This document shows, one piece after another, positions 53,812-61,152 of a stretch of 64,000 nt of DNA. The notes below the pieces were generated by a model. It did no database searches. It had not been told where the DNA came from and saw only the letters and a list, made by a program, of their open reading frames with translations. The DNA is from Planctomycetota bacterium (GTDB taxonomy: Bacteria > Planctomycetota > J058), in contig JAHBXY010000013.1 of the NCBI GenBank assembly GCA_019636275.1, positions 1 through 64,000 of the forward strand, read 5' to 3'. The stretch's first letter is position 1. Every line of letters begins with the position of its first letter. A program made the translations under genes and the position numbers.

Positions 53812-55872
53812 TCAGGTCGCCGCGACGAGCCCCGACTGCCGCAGGAGCGCCTCCGGCGACGGCTCGCGGCCGCGGAAGCGCACGAACAGCGTCATCAGGT
53901 CCTCGGACCCGCCCTGGCCGAGGATGTGCTCCTTGAAGTCGCGCCCGGCCTCGGCGGAGAAGATCCCCTCCTCCTCGAAGCGCGCGAAGGCGTCGGCCGC
54001 GAGCACCTCGGCCCACTTGTAGCTGTAGTAGCCCGCGGCGTAGCCGCCGGCGAAGATGTGGGAGAAGGCGTTCTCGAAGCGGTTCCAGGCCGGCGGGCGC
54101 AAGACGGCCACCTCGTCGCGCACGGCCTCGATCACGTCGTGCACGGTCCGGGACCCCGCCGGGTCGAACTCGGTGTGCAGCGTCAGGTCGAAGAGCGCGA
54201 ACTCGAGCTGGCGGAGCATGTCGGCGCCGCTCTGGAAGTTCTTCGCCGCGAGCATGCGCTCGAGGAGCGGCCCCGGTAGCGGCGCGCCCGTGTCGACGTG
54301 CCCGGCGAGCAGGGCCAGGCTCTCGGGGTGCCACACCCAGTTCTCGTGGAACTGGCTGGGCAGCTCGACCCCGTCCCAGGGGACGCGGTTGATCCCCGAG
54401 ACCTGCCGCAGGTCGACCTTCGTCAGCACGTGGTGCAGGGCGTGGCCGCACTCGTGGAAGAGCGTGCGCACCTCGTCGTGGCGCAGGAGCGAGGGGGTGC
54501 CGCCGAGCGGCGGGGCGAAGTTGCACACGAGGTAGGCGATCGGCCGCTGGAGGTCGCCCCCGCGCCGGCGCCGCTCGAGGCAATCGCCCATCCAGGCGCC
54601 CGGCTTCTTGCCGTCGCGCGCGAACAGGTCGAGGAACATGTGGCCGACCGGCTCGCCCTGCCCGTCGGTCACCTCGAGCGTGCGCGCGTCGGGGTGCCAC
54701 GTCTCGAAGCGGCCGCTGACGTCGGCCAGCCGCACGCCGTAGAGGCGGCGCAGGACCTCGAACAGCCCCGAGAGCGCGCGCTCGAGCGGGAAGTACTGGC
54801 GCACCTCCTCGTCGGAGAAGCTGTAGCGCTCCTGGCGCAGGGCCTCGCGGTAGAAGGCGAAGTCCCAGGCCTCGAGGCGCTCGAGGCCGTCGCGGCGGCG
54901 GGCGAACTCGTCGAGCTCCGCCTTGTCGCGCCGGCCGAACGGGAGCGACTTCCGCGCCAGGTCGCGCAGGAACTCGAGCGCCTGCTCCGGGGACGGCGCC
55001 ATCTTCGTCGCCAGCGACACCTCGGCGTAGTTCGCGTAGCCGAGCAGGCCGGCGAGCTCGCGCCTGAGCTCGAGGATCCGCGTCATGATCGGCCCGTTGT
55101 CCTGCTCGCCCTCCGTCGCGCGGGTGGTGAAGGCGCGGTAGAGGCGCTCGCGCAGGGGCCGGCTGGTGGCGTACTGCAGGAAGGGCTGCACCGACGGCGC
55201 GTGCAGCGTGAACGACCAGCGCCGCTCCGGCGCGGCCGGGTCGTCGTCGAGCGCCTGCTGCCGCGCCGCGGCCACCACGCGCTCGGGGAGCCCGGCGAGG
55301 TCGGCCGGATCCTCGACCACGAGCCGGTAGGCCCGCGTGACGTCGAGGACGTTGTCGGCGAAGCGCGCCTCGAGGCGCGACAGCTCGACCTTGATCTCGC
55401 GGAAGCGCGGCTTCTGCTCCGCCGGCAGGGCCACGCCGGCCAGGCGGAAGTCCCGCAGGACCTCGTCGAGGACCTTCCTCTGCGCGGCCGAGAGGCCGTC
55501 CTCGTCGGCGCGCGCGCGCACGGCCTCGAAGGCGCGGAACAGCCGCTCGTCCTGGCCGACCCTGGCCTCGTGCTCGGCGAGCAGCGGCTTGGTCGCCCGG
55601 TAGACCTCGCGCAGGGCGTCGGTGTTCATCGTCGAGTTCAGGTGCTCGACGGGGCCCCAGGCCCGCCCGAGCGCCTCCTGCGCCGCGTCGAGCGGCTCGA
55701 CGAGCGACGCCCAGGTCGGGCGCCCGGGCGCGGCCACGAGCCGCTCGATCAGCGCCTCGACCTCGGCGATCCGCGCCCGCACGGCGGGCTCGACGTGCTC
55801 GGGGCGGATCGCGGCGAAGCGCGGCGGGCCGGAGAGGTCCAGGAGGGGGTTGTCGGTCGCGGTGCTGCTCAT
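53812..55872 (-). CDS. prlC: Oligopeptidase A (M3 metallopeptidase)
   Basis: 686 residues; the ATG at 55872 overlaps the esterase stop (ATGA). M3-family peptidase: helical N-domain (NPLLDLSGPPRFAAIRPEHV), catalytic domain with LFHECGHALHHVLTKVDLRQ (HExxH zinc site) and a downstream ENWVWHPESLALLAGH carrying the third ligand. The FASTA-like end FSHIFAGGYAAGYYSYKWAE, LAADAFARFEEEGIFSAEAG is typical. Cytoplasmic; degrades short peptides, including signal peptides. Length is normal for PrlC. Confidence 0.95.
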   Translation of the reverse strand: MSSTATDNPLLDLSGPPRFAAIRPEHVEPAVRARIAEVEALIERLVAAPGRPTWASLVEPLDAAQEALGRAWGPVEHLNSTMNTDALREVYRATKPLLAEHEARVGQDERLFRAFEAVRARADEDGLSAAQRKVLDEVLRDFRLAGVALPAEQKPRFREIKVELSRLEARFADNVLDVTRAYRLVVEDPADLAGLPERVVAAARQQALDDDPAAPERRWSFTLHAPSVQPFLQYATSRPLRERLYRAFTTRATEGEQDNGPIMTRILELRRELAGLLGYANYAEVSLATKMAPSPEQALEFLRDLARKSLPFGRRDKAELDEFARRRDGLERLEAWDFAFYREALRQERYSFSDEEVRQYFPLERALSGLFEVLRRLYGVRLADVSGRFETWHPDARTLEVTDGQGEPVGHMFLDLFARDGKKPGAWMGDCLERRRRGGDLQRPIAYLVCNFAPPLGGTPSLLRHDEVRTLFHECGHALHHVLTKVDLRQVSGINRVPWDGVELPSQFHENWVWHPESLALLAGHVDTGAPLPGPLLERMLAAKNFQSGADMLRQLEFALFDLTLHTEFDPAGSRTVHDVIEAVRDEVAVLRPPAWNRFENAFSHIFAGGYAAGYYSYKWAEVLAADAFARFEEEGIFSAEAGRDFKEHILGQGGSEDLMTLFVRFRGREPSPEALLRQSGLVAAT

Positions 55873-56609
55873 GTCGTCGTCCCCGGATGCGCCGGCGCCA
55901 CCAGGCCGCGCAGGAAGGTCTGCAGGCGGGCGAGCACGGCCGGCGGGATCTCGTGCCCGCCGCGGAACGCCACCCAATCGATGTCGACGCCGGCCGCGAC
56001 CAGCGCGTCGCGCAGGCGCTCGGCCAGCTCGAACGGCAGGAGCGGGTCGACGACGCCGTGGCTCTGGAAGGCGCGCAGGCCGCGCCGCGCGGCCATGCGC
56101 GGGCGCCAGTCGTCCTCGCACAGGAGCGTGCCCGAGAGGAGCACCACCCCGCCCAGCGGCCGCTCGGTGTGCAGGGCCACGTCGCACGAAAGCATGGCGC
56201 CCTGCGAGAAGCCGCCCAGGACCACCTGCTCGGGCGCCGCGCCCAGCCGCCGCTCGAGGTCGTCGAGGAGCGAGAGCACGGCCTCGCGGGCGGCCGGCAG
56301 CCCCTCGGGGCGCTCCTTCGTCAGGTCGCGCGCGCGGCCGGTCATGATCGCCAGCTGCAGCCGCTCCATGTCGATGTGCCACCAGGCGCGCCCGCCGTGC
56401 ATGCCCAGGCCGTCGAGCGTCAGGGGCGCCGCCGGGAACACGAACCGCACGTCGCGCGGGAGCCCCAGCGCCCGGCCGAGGGGGACCAGGTCCTCCCCTG
56501 GCGCGCCGAAGCCGTGCAGCAGCACGACGATCGGCCCGTCGCCGCCGCCCTTCCCGTCCGTTCCGCCCAGGATGCGGGCCGTGAGCCCGCCCAACCGCTC
56601 GCTGCGCAT
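55869..56609 (-). CDS. Phospholipase/carboxylesterase-type alpha/beta hydrolase
   Basis: 246 residues from ATG 56609. Core: IVVLLHGFGAPGEDLVPLGR, AWWHIDMERLQLA, nucleophile Ser in VVLGGFSQGAMLSCDVALHT, acid in QSHGVVDPLLPFELAERL, and His in WVAFRGGHEIPPAVLARLQ. A complete catalytic triad, matching the PhoLip/YpfH-type esterase family. Cytoplasmic. Coupled to prlC by a 4-base overlap. Confidence 0.92.
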   Translation of the reverse strand: MRSERLGGLTARILGGTDGKGGGDGPIVVLLHGFGAPGEDLVPLGRALGLPRDVRFVFPAAPLTLDGLGMHGGRAWWHIDMERLQLAIMTGRARDLTKERPEGLPAAREAVLSLLDDLERRLGAAPEQVVLGGFSQGAMLSCDVALHTERPLGGVVLLSGTLLCEDDWRPRMAARRGLRAFQSHGVVDPLLPFELAERLRDALVAAGVDIDWVAFRGGHEIPPAVLARLQTFLRGLVAPAHPGTTT

Positions 56610-56715
56610 GGCCCCTCTTTTACCGTACCGGGACGCCGCGGCCCGGCGCCTGGCCATCCCCCTTCCCCCGTTTGGTACACTCCCCCGCGATCTGGGCCGG
56701 GCCCGAGGAGCGAGC

Positions 56716-58338
56716 ATGAAGTACCGAGCCGCCGCCATCGCCGCCGTGGCGTCCGCCACGTGCCTGGGGATCACGCTCCCCTCCGCCGCGCAGGGGGAGG
56801 TCGGCGCCAAGGAGTTCAAGAAGGCGTTCGTCGAGACGCAGAACTCCTGGGAGCGCCGGGCGCTCGTCGAGCGCCTCGACCCGACCGACGACAAGTCGCT
56901 CGAGCTGCTGACCGAGTTCGTGCTCAACGAGCAGGACTGGTACATGCGCGAGGCGGCGATCTCGGTCCTCGCCGGCGCCTACGACCCGGGGCTCATCCAG
57001 AAGCTCGAGCGCATGTGCGGCAGCCGCGGCAAGCCCATGATCATCGAAGGCATCTGCATGGCCTTCGGCAAGTCGGGCAACAAGGACCGCGTGCCCTTCC
57101 TGACCGAGCAGCTCTCGTCGAAGAAGTGGGTGGTCAAGCGCGCGGCCGCGATCGCCCTGGGCCACGTCCCCGACAAGCGCTCGATCACCCCGCTGATCAA
57201 CGCCTGGAAGGGCGAGGACAAGTTCATGGTGTGGGTGCACATCCTCGAGTCGCTCGAGCGCATCACCCGCCAGAAGAACATGCCCAAGGCCAGCGACTGG
57301 GAGGCCTGGTGGAACACGGTCAAGGACACGTTCGAGCTCCCGACCGACGACCCCGACCAGCTCGACGAGGAGGAGCTCAAGTCGGGTGACCGCGTGCGCA
57401 CGCGCGTCCGCGGCACCAACCTCGACTCGCGCCTGCGCGGCAACGGCCTGCCGCTGCTCGTCCTCCCCGACTACGGCCTCGAGAACGACTACCTGCAGAC
57501 CTACCTGCGCAACCTCGAGGAGACCAACCGGATCCTCTACGTGAAGCTGCCCGGGTCGAGCGACTTCACCGACCCGCCGCTGCAGAACGCCCCCGGCCTG
57601 CCGGCGCCGTGGTACCCGATCGACCGCCTGGTCGAGGCGTTCGAGGAGCTGCACAAGGAGCTGGTCAAGGACGGCAAGATCGAGGACAAGCCGTTCGCGA
57701 TCATGGCCCACGGCCTGACCTGCTGGATCGCCATGAAGTACGCGGCGACCCGCCCGCAGCGCGTGCGCAAGATGATCCTGATCGCGCCGACCTCGGGCAA
57801 CAAGGCCTGGGGCGACGGGCGCGACCGCCTCGAGCGCCGCGGGCAGCAGATCCGCGACCTCGAGCTGGAGCACTTCGCGCAGTCGCTCCTCTACAACTCG
57901 CAGACGGGCAAGCACAACTACGAGGCGACCGGCCCCGACGACTCGGCGGCCCTGACGCGCAAGAGCTGGACCTGCCGCTTCTTCGACTTCCGTGACCTGG
58001 AGATCGGCCGCATCTTCGGCCCGATCGTCGAGAAGCAGGTCGGTCAGAACCAGCGCTCGGTCGGGCCCAAGGTCCTGCGCCCCATGGGCAGCGTGTTCAT
58101 CCCCGACGACTTCTCGCTGTTCAAGCTCGACCGCGTGGCCACGCAGACGCTCGTCGTCGTCGGCGGGGCGCAGTCGTCGGTGTGGACCTCGCAGGAGGAC
58201 GCCAACGCGATCGCCCGCCACTACGGCCAGGCCGGGCGCGTGGTCACGTTCCCCAACAGCGACCGCATGCCGTTCATCGAGGAGAACGACAAGTTCGTCG
58301 AGATCGTGCAGCGGTTCCTGGGCACCAGCCGCCGGTAG
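56716..58338 (+). CDS. Exported HEAT plus alpha/beta-hydrolase-fold protein lacking the catalytic triad
   Basis: 540 residues, ATG at 56716 after GAGGAG. Signal peptide ~1-27 (IAAVASATCLGITLPSAAQG). Residues ~30-200 are HEAT-like (WYMREAAISVLAGAYDPGLI, KKWVVKRAAAIALGHVPDKR). Residues ~235-540 follow an alpha/beta hydrolase: LPLLVLPDYGLENDYLQTYL, FAIMAHGLTCWIAMKYAATR, VRKMILIAPTSGNKAWG. The nucleophile elbow G-x-S-x-G reads AHGLTC, so Ser is Gly; the C-terminal His position reads NSDRMPF (Arg), and no acid is clear in VVVGGAQSSVW. It is probably a binding or structural protein, not an enzyme. Codon use matches its neighbours. Confidence 0.85.
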   Translation: MKYRAAAIAAVASATCLGITLPSAAQGEVGAKEFKKAFVETQNSWERRALVERLDPTDDKSLELLTEFVLNEQDWYMREAAISVLAGAYDPGLIQKLERMCGSRGKPMIIEGICMAFGKSGNKDRVPFLTEQLSSKKWVVKRAAAIALGHVPDKRSITPLINAWKGEDKFMVWVHILESLERITRQKNMPKASDWEAWWNTVKDTFELPTDDPDQLDEEELKSGDRVRTRVRGTNLDSRLRGNGLPLLVLPDYGLENDYLQTYLRNLEETNRILYVKLPGSSDFTDPPLQNAPGLPAPWYPIDRLVEAFEELHKELVKDGKIEDKPFAIMAHGLTCWIAMKYAATRPQRVRKMILIAPTSGNKAWGDGRDRLERRGQQIRDLELEHFAQSLLYNSQTGKHNYEATGPDDSAALTRKSWTCRFFDFRDLEIGRIFGPIVEKQVGQNQRSVGPKVLRPMGSVFIPDDFSLFKLDRVATQTLVVVGGAQSSVWTSQEDANAIARHYGQAGRVVTFPNSDRMPFIEENDKFVEIVQRFLGTSRR

Positions 58339-58535
58339 TGTGATCGGCGGCTGCGGCCGCGGATGCACATCAGGCGCGAGAGCTGAGACGTCGCGCTTCG
58401 CGCGACGGGGCGATCCGGCGCGAGAGCTGAGACGTCGCGCTTCGCGCGATGGGGCGAGGCTGCGCGCGCGGGTCGTAGGATCAGGCGATCGAGCCCTCGC
58501 CTGGCTCGCTGCTCCGTTTCACCGTGGCGAGCGGT
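58339..58535 (+). repeat. 3'-end element, copy E
   Basis: Begins at the stop of the pseudo-hydrolase with GATCGGCGGCTGCGGCCGCG and GATGC. It then carries the hairpin cassette twice in tandem (GAGACGTCGCGCTTCGCGCG near 58385 and 58431), CGTCGCGC-TTC-GCGCGACG in the first and a C-to-T change in the second. It ends with GGGTCGTAGGATCAGGCGAT and CCTCGCCTGG blocks. Same orientation as the upstream gene. Nothing else is seen before the gene at 58603. Confidence 0.75.
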
Positions 58536-58602
58536 CGCGGGCGGTCAGACCTCTTCGAGCGCCGTCGGCCAAGACCTCGGGCGACGGAGGACGCGAGGTC
58601 CC

Positions 58603-59841
58603 ATGGAGGGCGCGAAGGCAGTGGGAACTCCGTCCTCCTCGGCCTCCGCTGTCCCCCGCTGCGACGCGCCGCCGTCGCTGCGGCGCCTGGCGCTCCTGCT
58701 GCTCCTCCTCTCCACCGGCTGCCCGGCAGAGCCGCCGCCGCCGCTCCCCGTGCCGCCGGCCCTCGCGCCGCTCGACGACCCGACGCTCGCGCAGGCGGCC
58801 GACGTGCTCGAGCGCCTCGTCGAGGCGCGCTGCCTCGACCCGGCCGAGCCGTGGGCGCTCCTCCACGGGGTGATCGCCCGGGGCGCCGGGCTGATGATCG
58901 GCGGCGAGGCGGCCCCCGAACCAGCCGTCGACCGCTACGTGCGCGACAACCTCGACCGGGCCACGCTGACCTTTCCGGCCGCGCGCGGCGGGGTCAAGGT
59001 CGAGCCGCACCCCGGCTACTTCGCCAAGAACGCCCTCGAGCTGGGCGTGCCGCCCGCGCGTCCGTTCCCGAGGCCGGGCGGGGGCGAGGTCACGCTCGCG
59101 GCGCTGGTCCTGGCGCAGGCCCGGGCCTATGCGCCCGCGACCCAGCCCGTGCCGTTCTTCGACGAGGCCTGGCGGCTCGAGCTGGTCGCGGCCGCCGGCG
59201 AGCGCGACGCGGCGCAGGCCGAGCGCGCGCGGGCCCTGCGCGGCCCGGCGCTCGAGGCGCTCGCCGAGAACCAGGCCTACCTCGAGCCCTGGCTCGACGA
59301 CCCCGCCCGCCCCTACGACAAGCCCTCGCAGCCCGGCCCCGACGGACGGCCGCGGCCGGCGGCGATCCACCGCTACGTGTGCGGCGGGTTCCACTTCTTC
59401 CAGGCCGTCCAGCGCCTCCACGGGGCGGAGCTCCCCCCCGTCCTCGCCCGGCAGTACCGCCTGCTCCGGCTGCGGCTCGAGCTCGAGCCCCGCTACTGGG
59501 ACGAGAAGCTCGCCGACGCCCGGGCGCGCCTGCCGCAGGAGCGCGTGCGCCGCCACGAGGCCGTGATCCTGGCCCAGGCGCTCAAGGTCCTCGGCCATGG
59601 CCTCGAGACGTGGCTGCGGGCCGAGGCCGCGGGCGCCCTGACCCTCGACCCGGACGACGTGGCCGCGGCGCGTCGAGCCCTCGACCGGCTGGCGCGCGTC
59701 GTCCTCGAGCTCGACGCGCTGGGGATCTTCGCTGGCCTCGACGAGCTCCGAGGGCGCGAGCCGCAGCTCTACCTCGACCTGGTCGGCGACGGGGCGCACG
59801 CCCTCCACGCCGTGCGCCTGTGGCAGCTTCGGCGGACGTAA
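58603..59841 (+). CDS. Lipoprotein of unknown function
   Basis: 412 residues, ATG at 58603 with GAGG six to seven bases upstream. The N-terminus has ~28 hydrophilic residues, then a hydrophobic run and lipobox LLLLSTGCPAE (Cys ~40). A Pro-rich linker follows (PPPPLPVPPALAPL). The mature domain is alpha-helical with many Arg/Leu/Glu, and includes EPWALLHGVIARGAGLMIGG, HRYVCGGFHFFQAVQRLHGA and RVRRHEAVILAQALKVLGHG. Conserved-looking His and Trp residues hint at a binding site, but no family is recognised. Confidence 0.75.
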   Translation: MEGAKAVGTPSSSASAVPRCDAPPSLRRLALLLLLLSTGCPAEPPPPLPVPPALAPLDDPTLAQAADVLERLVEARCLDPAEPWALLHGVIARGAGLMIGGEAAPEPAVDRYVRDNLDRATLTFPAARGGVKVEPHPGYFAKNALELGVPPARPFPRPGGGEVTLAALVLAQARAYAPATQPVPFFDEAWRLELVAAAGERDAAQAERARALRGPALEALAENQAYLEPWLDDPARPYDKPSQPGPDGRPRPAAIHRYVCGGFHFFQAVQRLHGAELPPVLARQYRLLRLRLELEPRYWDEKLADARARLPQERVRRHEAVILAQALKVLGHGLETWLRAEAAGALTLDPDDVAAARRALDRLARVVLELDALGIFAGLDELRGREPQLYLDLVGDGAHALHAVRLWQLRRT

Positions 59842-60045
59842 GTCCAATCGTCACCGTCGAGGCCTCCTCCGGGTCGCACGTGCGTTCCACCCTCCACGCA
59901 GGTTGAGGTCGCGCGTGCGCGCGGCGCCACAAAGATCTAAGCTCCAGCGACTTGGCACTTGCCCAGAAATCGACCGCAAGATCGTGGACGCGAGCCGCGT
60001 CCCTGGATTTGAAAGGTCCTTCAGGCAGGGACAGGAGACGCAGAG

Positions 60046-60855
60046 ATGAAGCTCTTCCGCAGCGTGATCGCGAGCGCGGCCGCCGTCCTGGTGGCGAGCT
60101 CCATGGCCATGGCCCAGCAGACGGGTGGCGCCACCCCGGGCATGGGCACGGGCACCGGTGGCACCCCCGGGAGCACCCCGGGCGCCACGCCGACCGACCT
60201 CGACCTCCCCCTGGAGAAGCCGGTCTACGTCAACCCGAACCCGACGCCGCCCACCCCGGACGACGGCGACCGCGACGACCCGCGTGACGAGCCGCCGCCG
60301 GTGATCTACGGCGAGGAGATCACCTCGGAGAACGACACGATCTTCTACGTGGTCGACATCTCCTGCTCGATGGACTGGGACAACCGCAGCTACACGACCC
60401 TCGAGGGCACGACGCGCAACGGCCCGCGCATGGACCGCGCCAAGGTGGAGCTGATCCGCTCGATCCTGGGCCTCTCGCGCAACTTCAAGTTCAACATGAT
60501 CGCCTTCGACTGCGGGACGCGCCGCTGGCGCTCGTCCATGCAGGAGGCGAACGACGCCAACAAGCAGGCGGCGGTGGGCTGGGTGAACGCGCTGCAGCCG
60601 ACCGGCGCGACCGGCACCGGCCCGGCCACCGCGCTGGCCCTGGGCGACAAGGACAACATGTCGGTGGTGCTCCTCACCGACGGCGCCCCGAACTGCGGCG
60701 CGAACGACATGAACGGCCACCGGCAGATCATCCGCACGGCCAACACGCAGCGCGCGGTGATCAACGTCTTCGGGATCGCGGCCAGCGGCACCTACCGGAC
60801 CTTCTGCCAGAACGTGGCCTCCGACGCGGGCGGCTCCTACTTCGACGTGCCGTAA
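60046..60855 (+). CDS. Secreted von Willebrand factor A protein
   Basis: 269 residues, ATG at 60046 after AGGAGACG. Signal peptide ~1-23 (SVIASAAAVLVASSMAMAQ). A low-complexity Gly/Thr/Pro and Asp/Arg linker (~24-95) precedes a vWA domain: TIFYVVDISCSMDWDNR (MIDAS D-x-S-x-S), FKFNMIAFDCGTRRWRSSM, ALQPTGATGTGPATALAL (Thr) and MSVVLLTDGAPNCGANDMNG (Asp). Four Cys residues could form disulfides outside the cytoplasm. Metal-dependent ligand binding is likely. It is followed by strong hairpins, so it is probably a single-gene unit. Confidence 0.88.
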   Translation: MKLFRSVIASAAAVLVASSMAMAQQTGGATPGMGTGTGGTPGSTPGATPTDLDLPLEKPVYVNPNPTPPTPDDGDRDDPRDEPPPVIYGEEITSENDTIFYVVDISCSMDWDNRSYTTLEGTTRNGPRMDRAKVELIRSILGLSRNFKFNMIAFDCGTRRWRSSMQEANDANKQAAVGWVNALQPTGATGTGPATALALGDKDNMSVVLLTDGAPNCGANDMNGHRQIIRTANTQRAVINVFGIAASGTYRTFCQNVASDAGGSYFDVP

Positions 60856-60887
60856 CGCGGCGCCGACCGAGAACACCCAACCCTGCC

Positions 60888-60922
60888 GGACGCCGGTGCA
60901 CCTCGTTGGTGCACCGGCGTCC
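60888..60922. terminator. 15-bp perfect hairpin after vWA gene
   Basis: GGACGCCGGTGCACC (60888-60902) pairs perfectly with GGTGCACCGGCGTCC (60908-60922) around a 5-base loop (TCGTT), ~33 bases past the stop codon. There is no T-tract. This is the strongest simple terminator-like stem in the window. Confidence 0.7.
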
Positions 60923-60944
60923 AACCATGTGCTGCCTGAACCGA

Positions 60945-60974
60945 GACGCCGCGCGCAGAGATGCCCGCGGCGTC
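60945..60974. terminator. Second hairpin after vWA gene
   Basis: GACGCCGCG (60945-60953) pairs with CGCGGCGTC (60966-60974) around a 12-base loop, followed by CTGTCGTTT, a weak T-run. It may back up the preceding hairpin and isolate the downstream gene. Confidence 0.45.
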
Positions 60975-61152
60975 CTGTCGTTTCGGCGGGCCGCATCTTC
61001 GAGCGAGAGGGCTCGGGGAGGCGGCGCGCGGGGGTCCCGTCAGGGGGCCCTCTGGCCTGCGGGCGCGCATCCGTGCGCGCGAGGGTTTTGGTAGGGTGAG
61101 CCGCTCTCGGCTCACCGACACGGCGACGACGAGATCGGCGGAGGTCTGTGGC

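Noticed and set aside
59940..60010. Sigma-54-type promoter upstream of the secreted vWA gene
   Set aside because: A TGGCAC is present, but no GC follows at the required spacing, and no enhancer-binding protein gene is nearby.
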